Shown here piece after piece: positions 49,701 to 60,939 of a DNA stretch of 64,000 bases. The translations under genes were made by a program, and so were the position numbers. Position 1 is the first letter of the stretch. The number at the start of each line of letters is the position of its first letter. Source of the DNA: Yamagishiella unicocca (lineage: Eukaryota > Chlorophyta > Chlorophyceae > Chlamydomonadales > Volvocaceae); NCBI GenBank assembly GCA_003116995.1, contig BDSL01000031.1, forward strand, positions 310,001-374,000, given 5' to 3'. Below the pieces are notes generated by a model that was not told the DNA's origin, made no database searches, and worked only from the letters and a program-made list of their open reading frames with translations.

Positions 49701-51560
49701 GTCCAGACCAACACCGACATGTGCATGCACCTGCCCGGTGGCGCGTCCAACAACGGTATCCAGCTGCAGCAGAGGAAGTGCGACCCTGCCAGCAAGTCGC
49801 AGAAGTTCAAGATGATGCCCTCGCCTGCCGGCGAATGGTACTACCGCGTCACCACCACGACCAGCCCGGCCAAGTGCTGGTCGCTGGACAACGGACAGTC
49901 GACCTCCGGCACGCCCGTCATCATCAACGACTGCAAGAGCGACGACGCGGGCCAGGACTGGCTGGTGTCCCCCGTGCCCTTCACCAGCGGGTACGTCTGG
50001 GATTTTACGGAGTGCCAAGGATGGCGATCGACCGTGCCATGCCAGATCGTGGGCTGCCAATGTCCCTTAGGAATGGACACGGCGTGTTCGTTGCTCCAAT
50101 GCTAGTTCGCTTGCTTTGCGCCGCCATGCCTCATTGTCATCGTTTTTATCTACCGCCGCCTAACCGTGTTCTGCCCGTACACGTGGCGCGCAGGTTCGTA
50201 CTCAACGCCCGCGGTGCCCCCGGCCTTTGCCTGGGCGTCGCCAACGGGAGCACCGCTAGCGGTGCTCTGATGGAGATGATTTCCTGCAACCACACCCAGC
50301 CGGGGCAAATGGTTGAGATTGGCGACTTCGTTCACCCCACCAGCATCGTGTCTGGCTCCACCGGTAAGTGAAACATGTGCGCCGAGAGCCTGATCGCCCC
50401 CCGGCAGCCTGCCCTTTCCTGCGTCCAACAGTGCCCCACTTTTGGCAGCAGCCTGCTTGTGCTGTGCACCGCTCGGCAACGCATATGCGTGCACAGATGC
50501 GATGTTCACCGGACTCGCTCGCACGGTTCATCATTTGACCCAACAACCCGCGCCCCTTGCCTTGCCATCATTCCGCGCAGTTGTCATTCACACGGCGGCC
50601 CTGGAGAAGTGCGTGCACATTCCTGGCGGCACCCCGGTCCGCGGCGTCGACCTGATGCAGCAGAACTGCGTTGACGGCACCAAGTCCCAGAAGTTCATCG
50701 TGGAGGAGGCGGGCGAGCCAGGTCAGCCTAGCGTGCAGCGAACTGGAACTTGTGCTGTTCGCGTTTGAAACCGTGAAAAAGTTGAAAATTGGCAAATGGC
50801 GTAAAGCCAGTTGCGTATTCGCTGCATTGAGCTTTCCGCGGCACTTGCTGAAGATTGGAGCTTTTTGGGGCACTTGCTGATTTTCGTATCAGGGACGTCC
50901 AAACTTAACACCCATACCTCGATTTGCGTGCCGCGCAGGATCAGACCTGTACCGCATCAAGAGCCTCAACAGGACCATGTGCTGGTTCATTGGAGGCCTT
51001 CTGTCCAACGACGCCTCGGTGTCCATGATCGAGTGCGACAACACGTCCATCTCGCAGTTGTTCTACATCCCCATCACTGTCGAGGGGTGAGTCCACCGCG
51101 GCGCAGATGCGTTGGTTGTTGTTGTTGTAACGGTAAATTGGTTGTAACGGTTACAGTGGGTTCCAGACCAAGAGGTAGAACCATCGGGCACATTGGCATT
51201 GGTGTGTGACTGCTACGTGGAAGTGACAGCGTGTTAGGAACGTGGTTCTGCTGATTATGTGATCCAATCCAGGAGCTTGCGTTGCTTTGGGTTCCTGAGA
51301 AAGCTGGCCTTGGATGTCTTTTTCGACGACCACCCTGTTGCAATTATCTGCTGCTGACGGACTGTCGGCTCCCTCTTTGACCCTTTCACAGCTGGCGGCT
51401 TATCAAGCTGGAGGGCATGCGCACCAAGTGCGTGTCCGTCAAGAGCCTGTTTAGCATTGCCAAGACTCCCATTGAGACCATGGACTGCGTGAGCAAGCCT
51501 GGACCAGAGGGCGAGGACGTCCCGGCTCCCAACCAGGTCTTCAAGCTGGACCGTATCTAA
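46768..51560 (+). CDS. Secreted Cys-rich/Pro-rich protein with three beta-trefoil lectin-like domains (copy 3)
   Basis: Predicted 706-aa extracellular-matrix protein. Exons: 46768-46852, 47234-47422, 47837-48055, 48211-48378, 48595-48853, 49010-49134, 49243-49383, 49684-49990, 50194-50363, 50581-50721, 50939-51086, 51392-51560; all phases close. Residues 1-28 are a signal peptide. Residues 29-91 are the Cys-rich domain with DCDGDGLLDWAC. Residues 92-164 are a short Lys/Pro-rich rod (KPPSPPPKS). The trefoil domains are at 165-348, 396-554 and 555-706, with a PPRPP linker at 349-395. Exons 4, 6, 7, 9, 10, 11 and 12 have exactly the same lengths as their counterparts in copy 2, so the two are close paralogues; copy 3 is the most GC-rich. 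The intron after 48055 begins GCAAGC. It probably crosslinks or decorates wall glycans by lectin binding; this is inferred from the architecture. Confidence 0.9.
49539..49583. repeat. 13-bp perfect hairpin in an intron of lectin gene 3
   Basis: GGCTCCTCAATAA and its reverse complement TTATTGAGGAGCC are separated by 19 bases. It may be a small inverted-repeat insertion; function unknown. Confidence 0.55.
51120..51200 (-). repeat. LINE-type 3'-end repeat in the last intron of lectin gene 3
   Basis: Reverse-strand copy of the dispersed tail: minus strand CCGATGGTTCTACCTCTTGG, TCTGGAACCCACTGTAACCG, then TTACAACCAATTT and an ACAACAACAACAAC run. Lectin gene 1 carries a plus-oriented relative in its corresponding intron. 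Confidence 0.65.
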
Positions 51561-54108
51561 TGCCCTGCTCAACTGGCGACGGTAGTAGCTGGCTGGACCA
51601 AGCAGTAGCTGCAGCAGATCCCCGCTAGCCGACCCAACATGCAGTCATGCTGGCGACGTCGGACCCGACCCATCTACCTGCTGTCTGTCCAGCTTACACC
51701 GAGCGCCTAACCCGAGCCAGCATCATCAGATACTGATAAAATAACGAAAGCCCTAAGCGGGGTTGTCTTGCGTTAAGGCCTGGGTCCGGACCTGGAGAAG
51801 GCGCCGTTCCAGTACCTAAGCCACACAAGGGGTCGGTGGTCATTGCCTTGGCCGCCACCTCGCCAGTGCAGATCAACCGTGGGCCGCGCGTGCGTTTGCG
51901 TGTGCGGTTCGTTCGGTTATTATTTCTAGCGTTGTGAGATCACGCGCCTCAAGTGCGTGCCCAACGCAATTCGCGGCTGCCGCCGATCCTGCGGTGAGTT
52001 AAAATGGTGCGAGTGGAACGCACGTGTGTGGATCGGCTGATTGATTGCTTCCGAAGCCCGGTTCCATGTAGGTTCCTGATCGTCATCTGTTCGTTTGTGA
52101 TTAAAGGATTTATTGATTGTAGCACAGCAGAGTTTATGTAGCCGCCCTGTGCGCGTACGTCATCCACACCTGCACCGTCAATCGTCTTTCCTTGGCTGTA
52201 CGGAGACTGGGCTGCGTAGGCGTGCACAGCGACGTCGCTGGGAATGACTGATACGGCTCGTTGCAGTAGTATCATAGCACTGTAGGTCGATGTGGTGCGG
52301 GGCGCGACTAGCTGCATATGGCATTAGGCAGCCTGCTGCTCTGGTGAGTGAACAACGCACCTCCGGATGAATGTGTTCTCTTACGTTTCCGCGTGCGTGT
52401 TTAATTTAAGCCACCCGGCGGTGTTCGACCCGCTTGGTTGGGTAGCTTCGTCGCAACATATGTTCCCACCCACCAATATGCATGTAATAATGGGCCTCAC
52501 ATTTTGTCCCTACCTCGCTGTCTGGCTCCTGCTCGAGTCCGATTCCAGCACAGCATTTCCGCTCCCAACACCTCCATTCCGGAAACACCTTCTACCGACT
52601 GTGTGCATGTACAATGCATGGTAGCTTGGTTGGAGGGCCGAAGGGCAGTGGGGGCGCCAGCCTGCTCCAGGCAAGGGCTTCGGATACTGTCGGTAGACGC
52701 TCAACTATGAGAAGGTTGCAAATAGCTTAGCCATTGTTGGGCATTGCGTCTGTAGGTTGGCTGGCTTGCGAACTAAGCTGTTGTATGGACAGGTACCGAA
52801 GGAGGTCTAACGCTGCCTTTACTAGAAACGTAAGACACTGCGGCGTCGTGGTTTTACGGTAAGTCCTTGCGCCAGGCAAGAGGCACGGTATACCACTGAC
52901 CATATGGTTACACATGGAAGTAATAGAGCGCAGAGGCCCTTCAATTACAAGGAGCTCCCGTCAGTAGCAGCTAAACACAAGGACGCTAGCCCGCCAACAG
53001 CAATGCGCCTGCTGGAAGGCTGCTGAGGTGACTTCCAACCGTGCCCCCACCAAACACCAGTAGCCTGCCGGGTGCGCTACCACCACCCGGACACGGACCT
53101 GACGCCTGCATCTGCTCCCATCCGCACGGAGGCTGAGCGCAGGACCCATCACCGCGGAATAGGAATGCACCACCGCGAGAACATGCGCCGGCCCTACTGC
53201 CAGTGTCCGTATCGGTGTAGTCCCAGCCAGCCAGTGGTTTGCCCAGCCGGAAGCAGACAGGACCGGGGATACCTAGGTCGCCGTGCGGCCCGCACCCTGA
53301 GCTGCTTCGACCCGGCAAGATGTGATGCGGCAAGTCGCAAGCCGATCCTGCCTCACATGCACACCCACCAAATCCCAATTACCACCCGGTCGAGCCACCT
53401 AGCGCCCGGTCGAGACACCTAGCGCCCGGACGAGCCACCTAGCACCCGGTCGAGCCGCCTGTGCCAACCCAGCAATCCTAACGTCCACCTACTACGCCCC
53501 TCAACGCACGCAAAGACCCTACGAGCCCTAAGCCCACGTGCCCGCCGCAGCCTCCACCCAGCGGTCCAAGCGGTCGCAAACGGTCTCCCCCCTAGAGGTG
53601 CTCCTATGCAGGAAGGGCCCTATGCTGGCGCCGGTGCACCGCTGCTGTCGCCGCCGCTCCCCGCCTCGGGCCTGGCTGCGGAAGCGCCCCCCGTAGCGGC
53701 CGTCATGGGCCTGATCAGGCAATGGCAGGTGAGGCAAGGGGACGACAGTTGCGGGGCAGTGTGCTACTACCTCCAGAATAGACCGCGGAACCAGCTGTGC
53801 CATTAGCTCTATGCAGCTCGTCCCTATGTCCCTAGCCATGTACCTATGGCCTCATCCCCCCCTGCCCTTCAGAGTCCTGTTCCCCGGCCCTCACTGTCTA
53901 CTCAGCCCCCCCTGCCGCTCAGCCCCCCCTGCCGCTCAGCCCCCCTGCCGCTCACCCCCCCTGCCGCTCAGCCTCCCTGCCGCTCAGCCTCCCCTGCCGC
54001 TCAGCCTCCCTGCCACTCAGCCTCCCCTGCCGCTCAGCCGACGTATTGTCTAAAACACACCGCTCATCCCCCGCCCCATCCTTTAACCCCCCGCCCCGAG
54101 GCGGTCAC
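51561..54108. other. No supportable gene; simple repeats
   Basis: Includes about four units of a CGGTCGAGCCACCTAGCGCC-like repeat at 53393-53460 and a CCGCTCAGCCCCCCTG-type tandem array at 53895-54040. Nearby frames (e.g. 52986-53378 minus) are compositional. Confidence 0.5.
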
Positions 54109-57100
54109 CTACTTGCGCAGGTGAGCGTACTTCTCGTTCTTGAAGATGTACGAATCTTGCATGTCCTGCAGGGCGTACGGCGGGTGGGTTAAAACTCTTT
54201 CGGCAAGATGGGGCCGGACTAGACGCGCGGGCGGGCTCCGCGACCGGGCGGGGGGCATCACGGTTGCGCGCTCCGAAGCCCTTTCGTGATCGCCTTCCCC
54301 CTGACCACCGCACACCAACCACCAACCCCGATCCGCAATTCCCCGCCACCACCTGCACCAGCCGGCTACCCAGCAATCCCCGCCTCTGCTCCTTTCTGCG
54401 CCAGCTGCATCTGCACCCCTGGCCTTACCCTCACTCTTGCCCCACTCCCTTTCAATGCGGGTCCCCGGCCAACTCCCTTTCGCTGCGGCCCCCCTGCCAG
54501 CTCCCAGCCCACCTCCAGACTCCTGATGGCGAAGGGGTTGATGCCCACCGCGTCCCGCCCATTGGCCCGGAGGCTCTCGTCCCCGAAGATGTGCAACCCC
54601 TGGTCCCGGAACTGGCGGATCCAGGCGGTGTCGCTGCAGCCACCAGGCGACAGAGCGATAGATCAGCAGAGCCCGGACAGACCAGACAGACCAGCAGAGC
54701 GACAGACCAGCAGCCACCAGGCGACATACCAGCAGAGCCCGGGCGGTGGAAAGTGCGATGATGGGAGACGAGGCAGAGGGGCGTCAGGGGGTGACCAAGA
54801 GGGAGCCTTTGGGTTGGGGGGCTGGGAGTGCATCCTCGACAACGGCGGCGGCAGGGTCGCATGGCCGCAGTAGGGTCATGCGAGCAGTGCGGGGTCGCGA
54901 GGTGGGCACACCAAGTGGACTCCTGACTTGCAGCCGCAGAGGGCGACGGTCACCCGCACTAGTCACCCCCACTAGTCACCCGCACTAGTCACCCCCACTA
55001 GTCACCCGCACTAGTCACCCCCACTAGTCACCCCCACTAGTCACCCCCACTAGTCACCCCCCAGCTGACGCCTTCTCGCCGCTCACCCGTTGGCCACCGA
55101 CACCATGATGCTGATCGCGGGGATGGCCAGCAGCCCCGTGGCGATGAGCACGAAGGGGTTGTTACGAGTGGTCCTGAACGTGGGCGCGCAGGGTGGGGGC
55201 CGGGCGGGTCAACGGACGACGGCGTGCAGCTGGCGCCGATCCTACTTTCCCACACACAACACCGTCGATCCTAGTTTCCTATACACAACAAGGGTGTAAC
55301 CCGGCCACCCGGGCACTGCCGCTCAACCAAAACATCCAAGCAGCCGCGGACCCGGGTTCGACCCCACCGGTCACGCTACCTGAGGACCCCCAGCCCCACC
55401 ACCCACCGACGACACGTCCCCAAAACCCTAACGAGCTAAGCAATTTCCGCCACAACACCACTCTCAACTAACCAGCTGACGCCCACCACACCCGCACCTG
55501 AACATGGCCCGCACCCGCACCTGAACATGGCCCGCACCCGCACCTGAACATGGCCCGCACCCGCACCTGAACATGGCCCGGTAGAAATCCCACTCGGTCG
55601 CGAATCCGCCGAACGGCCCGCCGCAGCGTACGGGGCCGCGCTCACCGAAGTCCATGCCCATGCCATGTGCCCGGTAGTAGGCGCGAGCGTACCTGCAAGC
55701 AGCCGACCGCCCCGCAAGCAGTGACGCAACAACGTGGCACGCAGCGACCAGACGTGCCAGGCGACAAGAGGGACCTCCCAGGGGCCCTTGCAACGATGCC
55801 TCCAGTATGATGACAACGCTGTCTCCAGTACGACAACACGCGGACCGCCAACATGCTCCGAAACCCACACAAAACGGCGCCCGGCGCCCGCAAGCAATGT
55901 GGTTGACACCACCCGCACATGATACGCCGGCCGGCTGCTCCTGTGCTTCATGGTCCAAAAAAGCGACGCGCTGTCCTGCGATTCTGCAATAACCGCCTGC
56001 CGAGGCATGCCCAACACATGATGTCCTGCCGGGATTGTGGACTGGGCAGGCCCCTTCACAACACTAGCACCTCCCCGCCCGTTGCACCAGCCCCTCACTG
56101 CGCCTGATTCCACCTAAATCCACCTGGATCCTGCTGGATCCACCTGGATCCACTTGGATCCACCTGCTCAGCTTACTTGGGGTTTGGTCGGGAGCCGGGG
56201 GGAGGCACGTTGTAGCCAGCTTGGCCTGGGGCGGCAGGGGTGGGCGGGAGGTGGGCAGGCAGTTGGGCGGCTGGGCAGGACAGGGCAGATAGGCGGGCGC
56301 AAGCACGGGTTGCAGCGAGGTGGGCAGGTGGTTCGTCCTTGCACCAGGGGTGAGTGCGCCCTGCCCCAGCCGAGATGTGTGGCCGCGGTGTCTCCTCAGG
56401 TCGTGGTGGTCCGTATTGACGGCAGCCCGAGGGCCCGCCCCACCCACATCCCGCCCCACCCACATCCCCCCCCCGGCCCCGACAACCCCGTTGCAGCGTT
56501 CTCCCACCCATGAGCCCTTCACCTCAGCCGGAACTACCGGTGGCGCCTGGGCTGGTGGCGCCTGGGCTCACCTCTAAGGATCATGTCGTACGCCTCCTTG
56601 ATCTCACGGAAACGGACCTGGGGACAGCCGAGGGCAGCCCAGCGAAGTTGAGGACAGTCCAGGGCAGTCCAGGGCAGTCCAGGGCAGTCCAGGGCAGTCC
56701 AGGGCAGTCCAGGGCAGTCCAGGGCAGTCCAGGGCAGTCCAGGGCAGTCCAGGGCAGTCCAGGGCAGTCCAGGGCAGTTGAGGGAGTTGAGGGCAGCTGG
56801 GAGCAGTCCAGGGCAGTCGAGGACAACCCAGGCAAGCCGTGCTACGACCTGACGCTTGATTAGGTGGTCCGCAAGGCAAAGCACGTGGCAGCGCACATGG
56901 CGCCAACCCACCAGCCACCCGCCAAACTGGCAAGCCCATCCGCCAACCCACCCAACCACCCACCTCGGCCCCCGCCCGCTGCGACAGCGGCACTTTGTCC
57001 GGATGGCACCGCTGACACAGCCGCACGAACGCCTCCTTCACCTGCGTGGATGGAACATATCAGGCAAGTGCGCCAGGGAGGGGACGGGCGGGTGCCAATG

Positions 57101-57788
57101 GGCGGAGTGGGAGGCAAATCTGACTTGGGGGAACCGCGGTGTGGACCCGATGAGGACAAGCGACAGGCACACCTCGCTCACAGCTGGTGTGTTAGATGTG
57201 GGATCATGGGGCCTCCCAAGTCACGGCAGTCCTGCATAATCAAAACTGTCGTGAAACACGCCCCAACGGCCAACCCGTGCCGTACTGCACGCCCCGTAGC
57301 CAGCCAGCTGACTGTCGCTGGCCAGCTGACGTGAGCCAGGGAGCACACCGGTTGTCTAACATGTAACGGTCGCATACGAATGGTAAGGTTGGCGCAACTG
57401 GCCCAGTTGTGCCTCCGGCAGGAGCGAGCGTGGGCCCGGTCGATGTACGGCGCATGTTCGGGCGGGCGGTGCTGCCCGACATGTGTCGTAGTGGCCCTGG
57501 CAACACCGCCCAGGTGCACTGCCAACCGCGCATACGCTGCTCAACGGCTGCTAGGCAGCTGAGCTTGCCGGCGCTTGTAGAGGCACGTACAGCGATGTTG
57601 CCGTGTAAGAGCCGCCTCCCAGTGGTCTGCCGTTCCCAGGAACCAGTCCTGTACCCGCTGCAACGGGCCTTGCTGCCAGCATCCACTAAAGGCAACCACC
57701 AGTCTCTTCCGCTGCCTACCTCTGCCCTGCTGGCGCTTGCCCGGATGCCCAGGATGTCGTACGCCGCAACGAGCTCCGTTGTCGCCAT
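54109..57788 (-). CDS. J-domain (DnaJ-type) protein with one membrane segment
   Basis: Predicted 210-aa Hsp70 co-chaperone anchored in a membrane. Exons: 57788-57720, 57041-56964, 56617-56572, 56225-56177, 55692-55567, 55173-55087, 54633-54513, 54165-54109; all GT-AG with closing phases. The J domain spans about residues 8-64: AAYDILGI, helix II/III around VRLCQRCHPDKVP (HPD at 36-38, the motif that stimulates Hsp70 ATPase) and helix IV FREIKEAYDMIL. It is followed by a Gly/Pro linker, a charged region (DFGERGP, ATEWDFYRAMF), a hydrophobic segment at about 130-149 (FVLIATGLLAIPAISIMVSV) and an 18-residue basic tail. No zinc-finger or substrate domain of type I/II DnaJ is present, so it is a type III (DNAJC-like) protein. 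The organelle is unknown. An upstream in-frame Met lies at 57818. Several introns contain tandem repeats. Confidence 0.88.
54950..55060. repeat. 14-bp tandem repeat in J-protein intron
   Basis: About eight units of CACTAGTCACCCSC in the intron between the exons at 55087 and 54633. Confidence 0.85.
55491..55582. repeat. 23-bp tandem repeat covering a splice donor
   Basis: Four copies of CCCGCACCTGAACATGGCCC plus three bases (starting 55491, 55514, 55537, 55560). On the minus strand each contains GTTCAG/GTGCGG, the donor of the exon ending at 55567, so the donor is present four times. Confidence 0.85.
56651..56770. repeat. 10-bp tandem repeat in J-protein intron
   Basis: Twelve units of AGGGCAGTCC (first one AGGACAGTCC) in the intron between 56964 and 56617. 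Confidence 0.9.
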
Positions 57789-57818
57789 GGTGCCTTGGTG
57801 TGCCACACGCGGTGGCAA

Positions 57819-59133
57819 GCGTCCCTGGTGACACCTCTATCGACCTGGGTTCGTTATGTGGAGCTTGGTGAAAACTCGAAAGCAGGCCGATAGCCCCTGG
57901 AGTGAATGCTGTGCGCACAACGTTGCTTCTTATTCGGTTGCCTCGTATAATAAACGTTTGCTATACACCACCAGATAGTAAACGATGGCTGAAAGCTCGC
58001 ATAACGTGTCACGTGGAGTATGAATGTATGATGTAAAACGTTGCAAATTGGCAAGCAAGTTCCTAAGTTCTTACTATGAAACAGCTTGGTTGGAGGATTC
58101 ACTATGTCATTCTAGTTATGGACGATGCTATTTCAGCTTACCGTCAGGGCTCTGCACTGGGCCTTACGCCTAAAGTCGCCTGTCGTGAGCCCGCATTCCC
58201 AAAAGGACACATGGCATATACATTCTTCATATTTTCTTCCTGCCATCGACGACTGTTTCCCTGCCTTGCGCATTTAATGCACTACACCGTACGTTCTGTG
58301 TTGTTCGCTGCCAGTCCTGCTCTGCAGGCGTGGTCTCTTACATCATCTTAGATGAGGCGTGGGGGCAGCGGCGACCATAGCAATATATGGTCACCCGCGC
58401 ACCTTCGGCTGATCCCCGCGCCCGGCCCGTCGTATGTGGGGCTGCACCTGCACCTGCCCTGTCATTGTTTGCCATGTTCACACCGCTGGTGTCGCAGCCT
58501 TGGCACGGCGCATTTGCTGGATGCTAAAGGGCCGTGTGAGCCCGGACCGAGCCAATCCGCGACTGTGTAGGCAGGTGTAGGCGCAACGCACACGCACTCG
58601 GGCGTGGTTACCCTAGTTCCATAACTGACATTGCTCAGCACGTTTGGGCACTGGGTCAAATCGAAGTCCGGGTTCAGCCTAGCATTCCGGCCCTGCCTTG
58701 ATGCGCAAGGGCCAGACTGCTCGGGAAGTAGCTCACTGTACATTACACCAACTGTGGGTACGATTACAGCAGGCAGTCGCGGGCTGCCTTGGTCGGGGCT
58801 CACGCGGCCTCTTACCGTCCAGCGGATCGCGCCACTTGTACGGCAGATACCCAATCACTCACATCAACGCCGACACATATAGAACGTTGACCACTGTCAA
58901 CTGGCTACACTGCGTCAACCACGCACTGTGTCACGACATATCTGCTTTAATTGATCATCTGGCTCATTGCCGCTCATTGTTAGGGTACGTTGGCTAATTT
59001 AAAGCTATTAGTGTCAGGAACACACAATCTAGTTCTTGAGCCCGCTGTCACGAATATTACTACCGATACATAGCACTGGCCGTCACTGCCGCTCTCCGTC
59101 CCCTGCTTGCACCATGTTGCGCCTTGCGCGCTA
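57819..59133. other. No supportable gene
   Basis: Upstream region of the J-protein gene and downstream flank of the membrane-protein gene. The minus-strand frame 58854-58462 has a Cys-containing stretch but no splice partners I could confirm. Confidence 0.45.
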
Positions 59134-60939
59134 CTACGCCATCTCAGGAATAATCTTCCACACGCACGAAGCGCCTCGAATCGCCACAATGTTGCTGACC
59201 ATCCCTATGCCCGTAAACACTAGTGCGATTGCAAAGAATATGGATGGTATAGACACCGCAATCTCCCAGTCCTCAACCCAGCACGTCCCAGGCCCGTACT
59301 CGGTCGTATTGACTTCACTCACGAATCCAATTGGCGAACCGTCGGCGGCTAAAACACCGCTGAAGTCAGTAGGGCACTGTAAGTCATACATCGGGTTGGG
59401 GCTGGGACAGACGAAGGCCGCTCGCTCGTCTGAGGTGGCGGGACGCCGCAACCGGTCCTCTGTAGCACATGCCTGCAACGGATTCTTCTGGCTTGGGTTG
59501 CACGTCTCCATAGAAACCAAATCGCATGCGACGTTGGACCAATCACATAAATGGAAGTTATTATCGAGCGTTTCCGTTACAATCGAAAGGTTGCCAACCA
59601 TAGTGCCCTTGCGATACCTTGTGCCATATCTAGTTATGTCGAAGGTTTTCATGACCAATAAATGAACTGCCCAAGAACAGTTTGTGAAGGGCAGCGGAAG
59701 CCGATTGGCGAACCTTTGCACAGTGTAGTCGGTGAGACAAGATGAACCAGTGTTCAAGGCGTCCGGAGAGCACAGCAAACTCTCATTCGCTGGCAGCAGC
59801 AACGACGAGCAGTTGGGCTTTCCCACGGGCTGCCAGGTGGCGTACTCGTTCCTTCCAATGGGCGCCGTGAAAGAGTCGTAACTGAAGCTCGTGACTGGAC
59901 CATTCACTTTCCAGTGTGTTGGCCAATCGTTCCCGTGGTACTGGATGAGCGAAACGTTCCTGCATGTGACCATATCCTGGATGTGGCCAAACTCAGCGTC
60001 CAAGGCGTTGAATTCGGCAAGGGATATTACCAACGCGTAGGTAGTGATGATCAATGTAGGTAACTGCGAGAAGAGTAACCGAAATCCGGCGGAGACGAGT
60101 CTTGTTGCGCTGTCGTCATCTTGCAGCCTGGCGAAAACAGGGCCGGCGATGGGTATGGACACGGCGCATCGGCTGTCCGTGGCTGTTGCCGACAGTAGTA
60201 CAGGAGTTACAAGAGCTCCGACCAGCACGAATGCAAGTAAAGGGCCGGCGAGTTTCCAACTGGCGAAGTCGGCAATTTGGACCAGGGCAATGATGTCCGT
60301 AATCAAATCAGCAACATCCATGAAGAACATAAAGACGAGCTTGAATGCGAACCAGCATCTGCAACACCAAGAGTCATTATTGAAACGGGTCCGCTTAGGT
60401 GGCTTCTCTTCCTGGTCTCCTGGAGGTGAAGTAGCCCCAGGCGCCGACTCGTCGGCCGCATCGAAGCCCTCTGGCACGACTGGTGCCGAGCACGAGCTCT
60501 CAGGATCATCCGAGCGCTTCATAGACTCATTAATATTCTTCTTTGGAGGAGTCAAATGATGTCTGGTAAGGGCACTTGCAGACGGCGAGCGCTGCACGTC
60601 AGCCTGTTGCTGTTCTCCTTGGGTAGGCGCGGGGAAGGTCTGCGCCCCATCAGTTGCGGCATTTGAGTCCTGATATTCCCGAAGAGAAGACGGGTCTCTG
60701 AAGCGCACTGACGGCTGCGGCGCATGTAAGCCATGTTGAACGCCCGGCGGGCGGTCACTCGACGGCTCTCCAGCTTGACCTTGGGCTGCGCTTGAAGCCG
60801 CGTCACCGCTAGGCCAAATAACATAATACATGCGCTGGTCTTGTTGCTGCTGCCTCTGCTTCTGGCCATAGAGAGGCCCCCCGCCTGCATTATTGGGAGC
60901 CGCATAGTTGGTCCCAAAGACAAGGGGCGGTAAACGCAT
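59134..60939 (-). CDS. Intronless multi-pass membrane protein, function unknown
   Basis: A 601-aa uninterrupted frame. Residues 1-190 are polar and low-complexity (Gln-rich at 27-35, Pro/Ser/Asp-rich later) and presumably cytosolic. Hydrophobic segments are at about 196-224 (preceded by a WCCRCW cluster and containing MDVADLITDIIALV), 231-251, 288-309 and 560-587. Between the last two lies a roughly 250-residue loop with at least nine Cys and several N-x-S/T sites (NVS, NCSS, NESL, NCSW, NLSI, NTTE), so it probably faces outside or the lumen. The paired-Asp first membrane helix recalls XK-like or TMEM families only loosely; I do not assign a family. Lack of introns is unusual beside its intron-rich neighbours and may mean retroposition. 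Start chosen as the first Met of the frame. Confidence 0.72.
   Translation of the reverse strand: MRLPPLVFGTNYAAPNNAGGGPLYGQKQRQQQQDQRMYYVIWPSGDAASSAAQGQAGEPSSDRPPGVQHGLHAPQPSVRFRDPSSLREYQDSNAATDGAQTFPAPTQGEQQQADVQRSPSASALTRHHLTPPKKNINESMKRSDDPESSCSAPVVPEGFDAADESAPGATSPPGDQEEKPPKRTRFNNDSWCCRCWFAFKLVFMFFMDVADLITDIIALVQIADFASWKLAGPLLAFVLVGALVTPVLLSATATDSRCAVSIPIAGPVFARLQDDDSATRLVSAGFRLLFSQLPTLIITTYALVISLAEFNALDAEFGHIQDMVTCRNVSLIQYHGNDWPTHWKVNGPVTSFSYDSFTAPIGRNEYATWQPVGKPNCSSLLLPANESLLCSPDALNTGSSCLTDYTVQRFANRLPLPFTNCSWAVHLLVMKTFDITRYGTRYRKGTMVGNLSIVTETLDNNFHLCDWSNVACDLVSMETCNPSQKNPLQACATEDRLRRPATSDERAAFVCPSPNPMYDLQCPTDFSGVLAADGSPIGFVSEVNTTEYGPGTCWVEDWEIAVSIPSIFFAIALVFTGIGMVSNIVAIRGASCVWKIIPEMA

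Noticed and set aside
53528..53839. Minus-strand ORF downstream of the J-protein gene
   Set aside because: The J-protein frame ends cleanly at 54109; this ORF has no domain and lies beside simple repeats.
58462..58854. Minus-strand 130-aa ORF with several Cys residues
   Set aside because: Possible exon, but I found no flanking exons with matching phase and no recognisable domain.
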